A stretch of 64,000 bases of DNA, taken from positions 9,809,001 to 9,873,000 of the forward strand of contig CP141126.1 of assembly GCA_035236585.1 (NCBI GenBank), read 5' to 3'. This stretch comes from Warburgia ugandensis. Taxonomy: Eukaryota; Streptophyta; Magnoliopsida; Canellales; Canellaceae. Below are positions 40,251-52,157 of the stretch, piece by piece; position 1 is the first letter of the stretch; every line of letters starts with the position of its first letter. Position numbers and translations under genes: made by a program. Below the pieces are notes generated by a model, which worked only from the letters and a program-made list of their open reading frames with translations, did not search any database and was not told where the DNA came from.

Positions 40251-42546
40251 CAGAATAAGAGTAGGGCTACTATGTTGCAGTGGCAACCACTCCACGGTCT
40301 CAACCATTGTCGCTTGACATTAACACCAAAACGGGAGACTATTGTTCGCCATGCATGGGAAATGATCAGACTTGTGCGGGTAGCTAACCCTACATCCCTC
40401 CTAGCATAATATCTACTAGGCAGAAACACTCGTTATAAATCAGTGACAAAAATCATATAAACCATATGAATTCGTATGTGTAAACAATCTCGATAATATC
40501 AAGTCAAAAGACATAGTAATAACTTATTAGTCATATATTAAAGCATGAAATAATCATGTAGATTAAGATGCCATAATATCAATCGTGCATGATGAAAGCA
40601 TTTTTATGAAAATATAATGGCATTAAACTCATGCTACAAGGTTCCCAAATAAAATGTCATAATCTATAAAATCAAGAAAATTACTAAATGTAATCACCTA
40701 CCTCAAAAGTGCGTACTCCTAATAAGGTGCGTAGACTATCTCAACTTGTGTGCTCTGATATACCTGTCAAACCATAATCACACTAAGTCATCCATTACTC
40801 ATCTAATATTTATCCATTCACTTAGTATTCTTAAATCTCCAAAAATACGTTAATCCAAATGATGATCTCCCTGATCTGGTAATTAATTCTAGATTGATGG
40901 TCCATATCGCATGATTAACCATTGATTAAGCCCATCCTAAACTAGATATTGGTTTTTCTAACATTTAGACAATCATCCGTCATCTTTGATCATCAATCTA
41001 GGTTATGATTTATCAAATAATGTCCCTTGATCAATAAATAGTCAATTCCTTTCATCTGCTTATGTCTAAAGACGATCCAAGTGTTGGATCGTTCTTTATT
41101 ATTTAGATGTAATATTTGATCATCAATTATAATTTTCATCATAATCCATCTTATATCTATGTTTGTTTAGTGATCTATATGGATATCCATTATTACACAT
41201 CGATTTGACTGTCAGATCATTCTTTGATCAGCTAGTCCTAAGGCACATGGTCAGATTAATGGTCAAGGTAACTTTTCTTGATAAATACTTGAGATTTGGT
41301 CTTCTAATTTACTAGATCATCTCCTATTTAATGTATACAATCAGTTTCTAAAGCCTGATCATCAATTGATCGGGCTAATCTAGGTTATCGAATGGTATTT
41401 TGTGATTTGATCTATTTAAAATTGGTCAAATCAAAGTTTTAATGCTAAATTTAAGTCTGTGTTGTTGAGACGAACTCAATAAATGTCTCGGATTATGATT
41501 TGAACCTCTATAGCTCTCACAATTGAGATTTTAGTGTTTCATATCAAATAAATGGTCTGAAATTAATTTTGAATTAATAATAAAAAGACAACGTCATGAG
41601 GATGTGCGAACATGACTCACATATGGAACGCGTTCCATGTGTGTCTCCATTGCTAGGACTCACACACGCGCAAGGGTGTGCCCGGAACACTCCCTTGGTG
41701 CTTCTTCGTCACTTGGATGCATGCACGTTCCATCGTGACTAGAAACGATGCATGTGCTATTGCGCCCAATGCACGTGTCACATAGTGCATCTCCAACCAG
41801 CATCTTGGACGCCTGGAACGATGTCGCCATCGCTAGAGAAGATGGTCGGATTCTGGTAGTCGCTGGTGGCGCATACAGTATCCAAATTCGACAATTTTTA
41901 TGTAATTTTGATCGGATTTTCCTGTACTCTAGTTTTATGATACTTTTATCAACTGGTTTTGCCTAAATTTAGGATTTTTAGCCAGTTTTATGAAGTTTAG
42001 AAAAAAATTTCCCTTCTTACTATTTTTCCACTTTTTCGGCTTCATCAATCATTTGATCTTCATGAAACTTAAAGGGTTTGTTTTTTGTTTCTTGATACAC
42101 AAGATGAACAGTCCAAATCATCCATCTTGTTTGTTTTAAGGGTTGTTTTACATAAAAACAGTAACATTCAAGTGTTCACTGAAAAACGGCATCCTGTTGT
42201 TGTTTTTGGTGAAAATAAAATGGAAAATAGAGGAACACTATCACTAGAAAGGGGAGGGGAGAGAAGGGAATTGCTAGTGGCACACAAAACAAGGAGTAAT
42301 TAATGCAAGGGGAAAACTCGAGGGGGAATTAATGAGGGGGAGAAATTTTAAAGCCCTCCTATTAAATCTAATTTCTTAAATTTAAATTTTATTTTAAATT
42401 CCTGATTTTCATTATATGTTGAAATGATTACCAACATTAATGGCTGGTAATCATCACCATACCCATTTAATGCCTATTCAATCATGGTTTTCAGTGTCTA
42501 ATTTTGTTCACTTCTAAAATTATAGTTTTACCCTTTTTATTAAGAA

Positions 42547-42902
42547 ATGAATATGTTAAGATGGATGAGTAGTAAGACAATAAATGATAGAATTAAAAAT
42601 AAAAATATTAGAAGAAATTTAGGGGTAACACCAATAGGTAACAAGATGAGAAAAATTAAACTTAGATGGTTTGGACATGTTCAAAGGAAACCAACAACGA
42701 CACTGGTTAGAAGGAGTGAGGCAATACAAATAGAAGGTTCTTAAAGGGTAAGGGAAAGGCCCAAACGAACGAGGATAAAAGTAGTAAGGAAAGATTAAAA
42801 AAATTTGGGATTAAGTGAAGCCATGATACTTAATAGAAAGGAATGGAGAAATAAGATTCATGTGGCCAAGCCCTAATTGGGATAAGGTCCTGATGATGAT
42901 GA
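42547..42902 (+). mobile_element. RTE-type LINE 3' fragment
   Basis: Reads MNMLRWMSSKTINDRIKNKN, then IRRNLGVTPIGNKMRK and LRWFGHVQRKP, the C-terminal end of an RTE reverse transcriptase. It continues with homology to RERPKRTR and NRKEWRNKIHVAKP beyond a frame break and ends in gataaggtcctgatgatgatga, the family's GAT-rich tail. Only the last 120 or so codons remain. It sits inside the long LTR and in the opposite sense to the copy at 35026-35515. Confidence 0.85.
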
Positions 42903-43102
42903 AATAAAAATAATTAGCAAATTTTCAACCGATCTCTAATTCTAGTGTTCTTAGTGTTGTTGTGTACATTTCAATTATTGAGGTCTTAATTCATAATTCT
43001 ATTTCTAAATTTTTTCAAATTCCCTAAGAGTCAAATTTTCACAAAACTCATAAATTTCATAATTAGACATTTATGTATTTTCTCAAAATGGCATATATTA
43101 CA

Positions 43103-43859
43103 CATTGCCTCTAACTTCTTCTATTTTCTACTTTTTTTAGCCAATTAAATATCACCTGCTCCTTGCATCTACATGAAACAATTGAAATTAACACAACCTA
43201 TATATATATATATATATATATATAATATCATTTGGACATTCCTCTCAAAATGTAAACACTACTTTCTACATCCCCTAAAAGATGCGATGCACTACCTTGA
43301 AGCCGTGGCCTACCTATGAGAGAGGTGCCTCTGCCTAACCACTTAGCTATATTAGCTTTTGTGTGTTGTTTCCTTTGTAACTTGGCTGCCCACTTCATTT
43401 TTTTTCTCTTAGAAAAATGCTTAACCAAAGCCCTCAAACAAAGTGCCTTTTTGCTCAGAGGGACCCACCTTTATAGTGATTTGAGCCTTTCATCTAATTG
43501 CTCAATCTTTCAAAATTTTATTAGTTTTCATGAAAAATAGACTGTAGAACTATTAGTAAAACAGTGGTCCAAATTTAATGACCAAAACTACACTTTTAAG
43601 ATGTTAGAATTGTCCAAACTTTGCAATTTTTTGGTTAAGAGATATTCAAAGCAAGACTACTAAGATGAATGGGTCAGATCATCTAAGGGCACTTTGATTT
43701 AGCAGTCCATTTGTTATTATCAGTAACATTCATTACTGTTGTTATCAACCTTTATGATCCGTCTATCTTACATCAAGGAACCACCTTTTTCTGAAGTGGC
43801 CCTAACTAATGATGATCACGACTATCCATATGATAGACCCACCGAGTACTTCCAAAGGC
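43103..43859. other. Intergenic DNA upstream of the PPR gene
   Basis: Contains a TA microsatellite at 43199-43224. Nothing else is recognised. Confidence 0.45.
43199..43224. repeat. (TA)n microsatellite
   Basis: About 13 TA units. Confidence 0.9.
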
Positions 43860-43877
43860 ATCCAAATATGCCAATTG

Positions 43878-44059
43878 AAGGGATGCCTTGGTGTAACGGT
43901 GGAGATGTCGTTTTGTGACCTTGAGGTTGCAGATTCAAGGTGTGGAAACAATTTCTCACATAATGCAAGGTAAAGCTGAATATCATTGACCCTTATGGTC
44001 CACCCTCTTCCCTAGACCCCACATAAGCAGGAGCTTTGTGCACCAGAACTGCCCTTTTT
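43878..44059 (+). mobile_element. Full-length Au-type SINE with perfect target duplication
   Basis: Runs from gaagggatgccttggtgtaac (A-box region) through gtgaccttgaggttgcag (B-box region) and the caaggtaaagctgaat body to gaactgccctttt. The 18-bp flank atccaaatatgccaattg is repeated perfectly at 43860-43877 and 44060-44077. It inserted about 140 bp upstream of the longest PPR reading frame, in the same sense. Confidence 0.95.
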
Positions 44060-44200
44060 ATCCAAATATGCCAATTGGTAAGTTTTCTTTTCCCATGAGC
44101 TGCCAAATAAGAGTCATTGGTTACGCTTGGGTTTATGATCTGCCCATTCAAAAGCGCAAAGAGACCCATATAGCGGGATGCTGTTGGGAGTATTCAATCC

Positions 44201-45940
44201 GTGCGATATTTGGGAAAGGATCTAAGAGTGGAAGTTTCAAACAGTTCACCATTGCAGTTCTCATTGGTCCCTTCTCAACCAAAAGGAATGAAAAAAGGCC
44301 CCATGATCATTAGAGAAATGGAAGATCAAATCGTACCGTTGTTGCAAAATTGCGTTAGCATGCCTCAATTGAAAGAGATCCATGCCCACATCTTCAGATC
44401 TTCGTTATCCCAGAGTAATTTCCTTGCTACAAAGATCATAGATATATGCAATGTCAGAGGAGAAACAGAGTATGCAAGCTTAATCTTCGATCATGTAATG
44501 GAGCCAAATGTATTTCTGTATAATGCAATGATACAGGCTTACACAAATAACCATTTTTACCGACAAGCTATTAGAATTTACAAACAAATGTTGACTCAAC
44601 CACAAGCAGAAAACCCCGTTTTTGCCAATCGATTTACATTCCCTTTTGTGCTTAAAGCCTGTGCTTGTCTTGTGTACCTAGACCTTGGTAAGCAGGTTCA
44701 TGGCCAAATCTGCAAATCTGAGCCTGCTTCGAATGCTATAGTTCAGAATTCCCTTATAGATCTGTACACAAAGTGTGATGATTTGGTCGATGCCCGTCGA
44801 GTATTTGATGAAATGCGAGAGAGAGATGTAGTCTCATGGAATTCTCTCATTTCGGCTAATGCCAGATTGGGACATATGAAACGGGCAAGAGCCATCTTCG
44901 ACTCGATGCCCGACAAAAGTCACAAAACTATTATCTCTTGGACCACTTTGATTTCTGGATATCTCCGAATTGGTTGTTATTCTGATGCCTTGGAAGTTTT
45001 CCATGAGATGCAGGTCGCTGACATGAAACCTGATGAGATCAGCATAATTGCTGTTTTGCCAGCCTGTGCGCAGCTAGGAGCTCTGGAATTAGGCAAATGG
45101 ATCCATGCCTACGCAGATAAGAATGACCTGTTGCAGAAGACTTCTGTCTGTAATGCTTTGATGGAAATGTATGCAAAAAGTGGAAGTATAGATCAGGCCA
45201 CTCAGCTTTTCAAAAAGATGAACGGAAGGGATGTGATCTCTTGGAGTACAATGATAGGCGGTCTTGCTAATCATGGTAGAGCTAGGGAGGCAATTCAACT
45301 CTTCGAGGAGATGGAGAGGGCTCATGTGAAACCGAACAGTATCACCTTTCTAAGTATTTTATCTGCATGTGCTCACTCTGGCTTTCTGGCTGAAGGGTTA
45401 CAGTACTTCGATTCTATGACAAAATATTACTCCATTACACCAAGCATTGAACATTATGGGTGTGTGGTGGATCTTCTTGGACGTTCAGGTTGCCTTGATC
45501 AAGCAATTAAATTTATTAATAAGATGCCAATTGCTCCAGATGCAACCATTTGGGGGTCTTTGCTCAGTGCCTGCAGAAGTCATGGCAATATTGGACTTGC
45601 AATAATGGCTATGGAACAACTTATTGAGCTCGAACCAGATGATACGGGGAACTTTGTACTTCTTTCAAATACATATGCAGCTGCAGGGAATTGGGAAGGG
45701 GTGTCGAGGATGCGAAAATTAATGAGAACTAGGAGGATGAAGAAAACACCAGGGTGCAGCTTGATTGAGGTGAAAAATGTGGTGCACGAATTTGTAGCAG
45801 GAGATGATTCAAATCCCCTTGCGGATGAGATATATAAGATGCTGGAGTTATTGACACCAGAACTAAGCAACATAGGCATTCAAACCATAATCCCTGACGA
45901 AGGATGCCATATATTGCCAGATGTTGCAATCAAGATCTAA
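44201..45940 (+). CDS. MEF21: PLS-class PPR protein with E domain, MEF21-like, 579 aa
   Basis: Sequence-specific RNA-binding protein of the organelle RNA editing machinery. The Arabidopsis relative MEF21 (At2g20540) edits a mitochondrial cox3 site. The intronless frame carries a run of PPR motifs, for example PNVFLYNAMIQAYTNNHFYR, DVVSWNSLISANARLGHMKR, ISWTTLISGYLRIGCYSDAL, DVISWSTMIGGLANHGRARE and CVVDLLGRSGCLDQA. It then has an E-type tail (LIELEPDDTGNFVLLSNTYA, TPGCSLIEVKN) and ends without a DYW deaminase domain, so it would need a DYW partner. The longest frame starts at 44201. Homology begins near MIIREMEDQIVPLLQ, so Met35 (44303) is an equally good start and would give 545 aa, closer to MEF21. 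Targeting is probably mitochondrial. No breaks are seen. Confidence 0.92.
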   Translation: MRYLGKDLRVEVSNSSPLQFSLVPSQPKGMKKGPMIIREMEDQIVPLLQNCVSMPQLKEIHAHIFRSSLSQSNFLATKIIDICNVRGETEYASLIFDHVMEPNVFLYNAMIQAYTNNHFYRQAIRIYKQMLTQPQAENPVFANRFTFPFVLKACACLVYLDLGKQVHGQICKSEPASNAIVQNSLIDLYTKCDDLVDARRVFDEMRERDVVSWNSLISANARLGHMKRARAIFDSMPDKSHKTIISWTTLISGYLRIGCYSDALEVFHEMQVADMKPDEISIIAVLPACAQLGALELGKWIHAYADKNDLLQKTSVCNALMEMYAKSGSIDQATQLFKKMNGRDVISWSTMIGGLANHGRAREAIQLFEEMERAHVKPNSITFLSILSACAHSGFLAEGLQYFDSMTKYYSITPSIEHYGCVVDLLGRSGCLDQAIKFINKMPIAPDATIWGSLLSACRSHGNIGLAIMAMEQLIELEPDDTGNFVLLSNTYAAAGNWEGVSRMRKLMRTRRMKKTPGCSLIEVKNVVHEFVAGDDSNPLADEIYKMLELLTPELSNIGIQTIIPDEGCHILPDVAIKI

Positions 45941-46017
45941 TGTTAATTTTGATCTCATTCCTATTCATTTTACAACCAACTATTCACTTCCAAAGGCACA
46001 TGGACTCATCGGACAGG

Positions 46018-46290
46018 AGGAGATGCAAGGATAAACTTCAGTGGATCTGCTGAAATTGAGTTTAAGCTATTGCCAGTATCTCATCCCACTATGATGACAT
46101 AACTGAGGAAGGATGATGAGCAGGGGAAATAGTAGGCTCATCCTCAAGGAAGTTGTACATCATCTGAAAGACAGGAAGTAGATACAAGGATAAACTGAGT
46201 TTAAGTTGGCAAACAGTATCTCATCCCGCTAGTAGAACATAACTGAGGAAGGACGATGAACTGAGAAAATAGCAGATTCCTCGTCCAGAT
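46018..46290. repeat. Imperfect tandem duplication (about 140-bp period) downstream of the PPR gene
   Basis: The unit aaggataaact...tgagtttaag...gtatctcatccc...cataactgaggaagga occurs at about 46021-46150 and 46180-46290 with scattered differences and a gap. Confidence 0.75.
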
Positions 46291-48514
46291 GTAACACCAA
46301 TACAGATGTAACAGACAGAACTACTTGGGCAGTTGGACCATGATCTTTTCCACACTAATAGGTCCATGAGCATTGGCTTCATCATGGAAACTCTGTTCTT
46401 ATGCCAACATTTGCTGTGAGCCATCCTCAGCTTCAATTTAACTAGAGGTATCATACCTCATTCAGACTTCCTCAATTATATTATCAGCAGGCCAGGCATC
46501 CTTCTTATTTTCTTTCAATTGCATGTGCAAGACATTAGCGTGCGCTGCTATATCTTATGGAGAATCAGGAAAAGAAAGAAAACTTCCTGTATACCCAATT
46601 GCATGCAGATCTAGTGCCATCATATGCTTTAAATACTTTTGTCAGCCCTTGTGGCCTTCCTTAACAAGCCCTCGATCCTCCTTTGCGCTGCCTTCCACAT
46701 AGAAGCTGCCAGGTACTGGTCAGGGAGATGCAGAAATAGTACTTCAATATCCATCACGTGTCCAAGGTTTGTTGTTCTTTTTAGCTTCTGTTATTCTGGC
46801 ACAAATCTTTTTGGTTCTTAAAAAGAAACAGTTTGAGAAGGTGAAAAGCTATCAGATTGGATTCATATGACTACATGTGTGGAACAGGTACCTCGTTCTA
46901 ATTATATAATACTTCAGACAATCAGAGAATCATCTGCAGAACTATCTCGTTCTTGACTGGTGAAGCTAATCCAGGGAAAAGAGGGATGAGCTAGGAATAC
47001 TATATCTTTTTCTTGCTCAGAGAAGATAATTTTTCATAACTGGTGGATGAGGAGTTAAAGGAGGAATGCCCGGTTCTGGGCACTTTGGTGGTGCCATGAC
47101 CGGTGAACTGGATATTGTGAACCATGGGTTTTGTTGATCAGTGGATAGCACTGTCCTTGAAATAATCCCCGTCCAGATGCTTTATGCTGGAATGACTTTT
47201 TCATCTTTTCACTAAATGCAGACAGAGGGAAGTTAGCTTCCAATCAGAACACTCATATTGGAGTAGGTGATACTGTTTTTGAGTTTTTTTCCACTTGAAT
47301 ACTTCAAGTCTAGGAACTGGTGTCTGCACCAATTTATGTTTCAGCTGTTTATGGCAGTTCAAATACATTTAAAGATATATTCTATCTGTACTAGGGTTTT
47401 AAATAACTACAATTATTGGAAAATGCGAATCATTACATTCAAATGACAATTACTTGGCCATCATTGTCAGTGGAGCTTTCAACACATTGTAAATGTGTCA
47501 CAGGGTCTCTACTCCTATTAATATTTTACCTTACACTATTACTTGAGGACATCACAATTTATCTTGTCTTTTGCAGAAGTAGCCTCTCATTTCTGTTCAT
47601 CAGACTCTATTTAACTACTTTTCGCAGCATGTAAAACCATTTTCCGTTATCTTATCTTATTCCTAAGACTCTCACCCCTTTTTAATTATTTCTGGTTTGT
47701 TCAATATTATTGCCATTCCTGCTGAAAAATTGCAGCAGCATGGTGCAATTGAATGCTCCATTGACTACATTCTCATTGCAAAAGAATCATCATGTGTTAA
47801 GAGCAGAGGAAGAAAATATACAAGTTTAAAACAAAAGCAGTTCTGTGTAATATTTCTGGAGGAAGAAAGTATACAAATTCAATATACAAGCAGTACTTTA
47901 ACAAAAAATTCGTCTTCCTGTACATCTACATAGTGATTATACACCCATAACCACTTTTACAAAGGATCTTTTTAGAAATGCAGGTTACAGTTGCACAGTT
48001 GAATTTACTGTTAAGATGCCAATCTGATTAAGTATGATCAATTTTTTTCTTGTTCAGTGTCTCCAGAACTCCTAGTACTACTGGAAAATTTTGATGGAAG
48101 GCCTTCTGAGCTATGGATTCATGACGCCACGAACTATGTGCTAGTTTCAAGTATGTATACAGCTTTTGGGGAGTGAAATTTGGTATATACGATGAGACGA
48201 GCCATAAAGGATAAGAAGAGAATGAAGAAACACAAAGTTACATCTTGAAGCAAGCATCGTGGTTCAGGCCTTCGTAGCGCAGAAGTCTGGAATTTTTGCA
48301 GATAAGATGTACAGGAAGCACAGCCGTATGTTAGCAGCTTAGCAGTGATAGCACTGTAACCATAATCACCGTCAAAGGCCATTAGAGAAATCCATCAATA
48401 ACAAATGTTGACTTTTCGAGCATCTTCACACTCATTTGCAACCAAAATACTGATAGGGTGTGTCTGTAGCAAATAAACCGACTGGAACTCTGGGCACAGG
48501 TTGCATCACCCCAT
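46291..48514. other. Convergent region between PPR gene and ATG1t-like kinase
   Basis: Moderately AT-rich, with no confident gene. It includes the 3' UTRs of both neighbours. Short ORFs here have no recognisable translation. Confidence 0.4.
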
Positions 48515-51213
48515 TCATCTTCTCAAGAATTTATGGCTATAAAACTCATCAAAGGACAAGCGGTTCCCTGCGAGGATTCCTGGATTTGTCAGTAATAGGT
48601 CAGACAATACAAAGATTCAGATTGTTGGATGAAAGAACATGTTTGAAGATGAGTTACTATACCTGGGTTTTTGCACAGCAATCTCGAACACATATCAAGA
48701 CAGTCAGTATGTAACCTCGGAAGAATTAGATGTGAAAATGGCAGCCGCGTACACTTCTCGATATTTTGTAGCAGCTATGAGAAATAAACGCCACAGCAGA
48801 AGATATTTAGTGGCAGACGATGAAGGAAATAATTGTATGGATGTAACTAGAGGAGTTACCTGAACATTGTTTTTCCCTAGAAAAGGTGGGTATCCATTTA
48901 TAAGCTCAAAGAGGATGGCCCCAATACTCCACATGTCAACCTGATATCAAGTACTATATTCTTATCTCCCATAATTCGGGTCAAATGAAAATGTAGTTGT
49001 TACCTTTTCATCATATTTTTGAAATTGTAGAACTTCTGGAGCCATGTATAAGGGTGAGCCACAAACTGTCTCAACATAATCACCAGGAAGTACAACCCTG
49101 TGGTGCCAATTAGGGCTATAACAGATTATATAAAGCTTCTAATCCAATACTAGTTTACTTATATAATAGGTAAAAACTACAATCAAACCAAAGGCATTTG
49201 TTTCTGCATTACCTTGAAAGACCAAAATCAGATATCTTTAACACTGCATCATCATTAGGATTTGAGAGCAGAATATTCTGTAATCACAACAGCATCTATG
49301 AAGGCCAAATTTGAGTGTATAGTTTCTTACCCAAGAAACAAATGATTGATGATCCCATACCTCTGGCTTTAAGTCTCGATGGATGATGTGATGAGCATGT
49401 AGTACCTCTAAGCCAGCTCCTGCAACATAAAGCATGGATCATGTGGACCTTCTGTCTAACAGAGAAGCACGAGAAGGCTGTAATGTGTCAGACCATTGAG
49501 AAAGAACTACCAAGCTGCCGTGTGAATTTTCTAACGATCTCTTCTTTAACTCTCCCTCTCTGTCGAATGTAAGAAGCTAAATTCCCACCGGCACAGAATT
49601 CCAAGACCAGAAATATGCACTCATCTGTCTGAGGTAGAAGACAATTAACTTATTACCCAAAACGAACATTCAAATCAAGCAGTTACATGCATGACCGCTC
49701 AATGTTTAAGAGACAAACATGTAGAGGCAAATCTCCATTAAAAATCCTGAATTAGGTACTACAATAAACAAGGAATGGCATTCTACAATCTTAAGTGAGC
49801 CTGGGCTTCTTCTTGGTCAAAAATGATTCTTCATCCTTGGAGACTTCATGGGTGTGCCCCCTTCATCAAGGATTCGGAGTGTTTGTCAGAAGACAGATTA
49901 AGGAAAATCAAAATATTGGCAGCTTCAAGAGATTTTGATTAGAAACATTCAGATGATATGTAGAGAGAAGCCAATAACTAAGCCATCTTTTAATTAATCA
50001 TAAGACAATGGCAGAGATCCAAAATGCAATGCTCAAGTGGTTTGCATGATTATTTCCTGCTTCCTGTCATGATCTTTCTAAAAAAGGACCAAACTTATCT
50101 AAGGAGTATTGCTGATCAAATTTTCATTTCTAGATTGGACTTTTGTTAGAAACAAAGCGACTTAGTCTGAGGACCAAAGATATTTAGAAACTCCAAGGAG
50201 AGATCTGAAAGAGAAGACACGAACTAAATACCGCCGCCTCCAGTAGTTAAGGTAAAGTTTGCTGCTTGTTCAGCTCAACAGAGTACATAATTTAAGGTGT
50301 TCTTTGCTTGACCAATACAAAAGCTTAGAAAGAAGCCTAGTCCCTTGCTCTTTTTAGATACCTTTGTTTATTACATGAAGAAATGTGTGGATCCATAGAT
50401 CCTGAGGGTGCTCCTCCAGCATAATCACTCTGGAAATTTTCAAATATTCCAATGCCATGGCAACTCCATAGATGGGTTCGATGGAAGTAAGCAAGCAGTG
50501 GGCACAGCTTTGGAATTTTCTGCTTCTTCCTCAATAAAAATTTCATTATAGTTCCAACACCCACTGTCCCAATATGTACACTGATAGATTTCAATTGCCG
50601 AAACTCAGTCAAAACCCTGTTCCCGCAAATGCAAGAAATTTGAAGCAGATCCATGGAGAAAAGCTTAAAATTGGCTTAACAGAACCTTGCAAACAATGAA
50701 ACAATGCCCAACATAAACTTTCCTGCATTAAACCACTAGGCGATTTCGGCTGGATGCTCTCTTTAACTTTGCTTTCAGAACCAAAACAAACCTCATCTAC
50801 AGCATATTCCTTACACCCCAAAAACAAATTCCACTACAAACAAGTCCTGATCCTATCAAAACCACTTCGTTGCAAATTATAAAAAATTGGGTAAAGCAGG
50901 AAAAAGCCTCAACCACAGAATCTCCAAACTAGCTATCAGCAAAAACAAATTATTGCAGACTGACCCGAATCACTTCGAGAAGGTGGATGATGTTGGGGTG
51001 GTTGACGCTTGCCAAGAAATTGAGCTCGCAATCCAAACATTCCTTGAGATTCCTGTTGAGTTTAGAGATATCGACCTGCTTCAAAGCCACTTCCTGGCCG
51101 CTATACAGGTGCTCCGCCTTCCAAACAACAGATAGAGGACCTTTTCCTACTCGCCCCTTTATTACATACTCTCCGACCACCGTTCTGGACCACTTTCCCG
51201 GAATTTCTTCCAT
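48515..51213 (-). CDS. ATG1t: ATG1t-like Ser/Thr protein kinase, 8 exons, 276 aa
   Basis: Kinase of the ATG1/ULK family, which starts or tunes autophagy; ATG1t is the plant form lacking the C-terminal ATG13-binding region. Exons (minus): 50965-51213, 49511-49628, 49361-49419, 49213-49277, 49004-49097, 48860-48940, 48663-48774, 48515-48567; phases close at 276 codons. Visible motifs: Gly loop [20 protein letters not shown] lysine, hinge [15 protein letters not shown], catalytic loop HRDLKPEN, DFG in KISDFGLSR, activation segment [31 protein letters not shown], and the subdomain XI end [14 protein letters not shown]. The protein stops two Arg after the kinase fold, shorter than the roughly 400 aa I recall for Arabidopsis. 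The start is the ATG at 51213; the frame upstream opens only with TTG. All catalytic residues are present. Confidence 0.9.
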
Positions 51214-51660
51214 GATTTTACTAGTCGTCGTTACTGTAAACAAACTGCTGGAAGAGACCGTGGCAATTCCAGTTCCTTCTTGTTCTAGAAACTGCTACCT
51301 TTATTCTTGTGCGAAATGCTATCACAGAGCGCGACCAGTTGGCAAAGCTGCCGTGCAGCGCGTTCCTTTTGCATGGTTGGGGCCCACTTTCAGATCATCC
51401 TAATCCGATTGGATTTCTAGTAGTAACGAGTGGATTGGATGATTCTGACACCGGAATTGTACTTTTGGTCTGAGGAAACGAACGTTGAGAGATTTGCACG
51501 GAACAAGAATTCTCCTCCCCCAAAGACTCAAGGTTTTTTTACCGATGAAATGGGTATTAAATGGATGATTGGGATCAATCAAAGGTGATGCCAACTATGG
51601 CACAGTGTACCAGCCTCATTGTATGAAAATGATTCTCCTGATGTTTGATATTTGTGAGAT
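51214..51660. other. Upstream region of the ATG1t-like gene
   Basis: Would hold the 5' UTR and promoter of the kinase gene. No distinct motif or ORF is supported. A MITE begins 450 bp upstream of the ATG. Confidence 0.4.
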
Positions 51661-52157
51661 GGTGTTAGCGGTGATTGAGATGAGAAAGTCTGAGTTGAGA
51701 TAAATGAAGTAATATCTCCTCATCTCCCTGTTACCTATGCTTGAGATGAGATGGTGCCGAATTTACTGTTGGTGGTCCTTGAGACGAGATAAGAAATGCC
51801 AAATTTCATATGAGCTCATTGTTAGTGGTTTGCATATTACTTTCATCTTAAGCCATCTCATTTCATTCCTAGCACAGGAGAGGCATTTCTTGTCAACCCA
51901 AAATCCAACCGCACTATGTACTTTGCTTGAGATGAAATAATTCATATCATGTCATTTCAACCATCTCCTCCAATGCATCTCATCTCAATCCATTTCCACC
52001 AACTCATCTCAACAGAACATAAGTGATATCTTTGGTCATCTGACTTCATGTCAGGCCAAAAGTTTAGGTCATCTTAAGCTAGCTGAAGTCATCTCAAGCT
52101 AGATCTCTTCTCATGTCATTTTGAGTCAGCTCATCTCATCTCAGCACTACTAACACC
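51661..52157 (+). mobile_element. MITE rich in TGAGATGAG motifs, copy 2 (both ends present)
   Basis: 497 bp bounded by inverted repeats: left ggtgttagcggtgattgaga and right, read on the minus strand, ggtgttagtagtgctgagat. The interior is full of gagatga/catctca words and is non-coding. A target duplication is not clear, so the superfamily is left open. It shares its body, inverted, with 37378-37947. Confidence 0.75.

Larger units (their letters stand above)
38982..43102 (-). mobile_element. Long LTR, Ty3/gypsy type, same family as 31990-34932 but inverted
   Basis: On the minus strand it begins tgtaatatatgcc (43102 end) and closes with ggggtgtcaca (38982 end). It is 4.1 kb, including an RTE scrap inserted at 42547-42902. 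Around 39500-39550 it carries the family stretch gcttgctgaggcattgcttt. A three-unit subrepeat lies at about 39944-40250. No matching target duplication is visible at the proposed ends, so it may be an eroded or rearranged LTR. No protein-coding retroviral parts are seen. Confidence 0.6.

Noticed and set aside
50337-50827. Minus-strand ORFs in kinase intron 1
   Set aside because: They have no kinase or other homology, and exon 1 splices directly to 49628 in phase.
51214-51243. Longer N-terminus for the ATG1t-like kinase
   Set aside because: The codon at 51243 is TTG, not ATG. The first ATG is at 51213.
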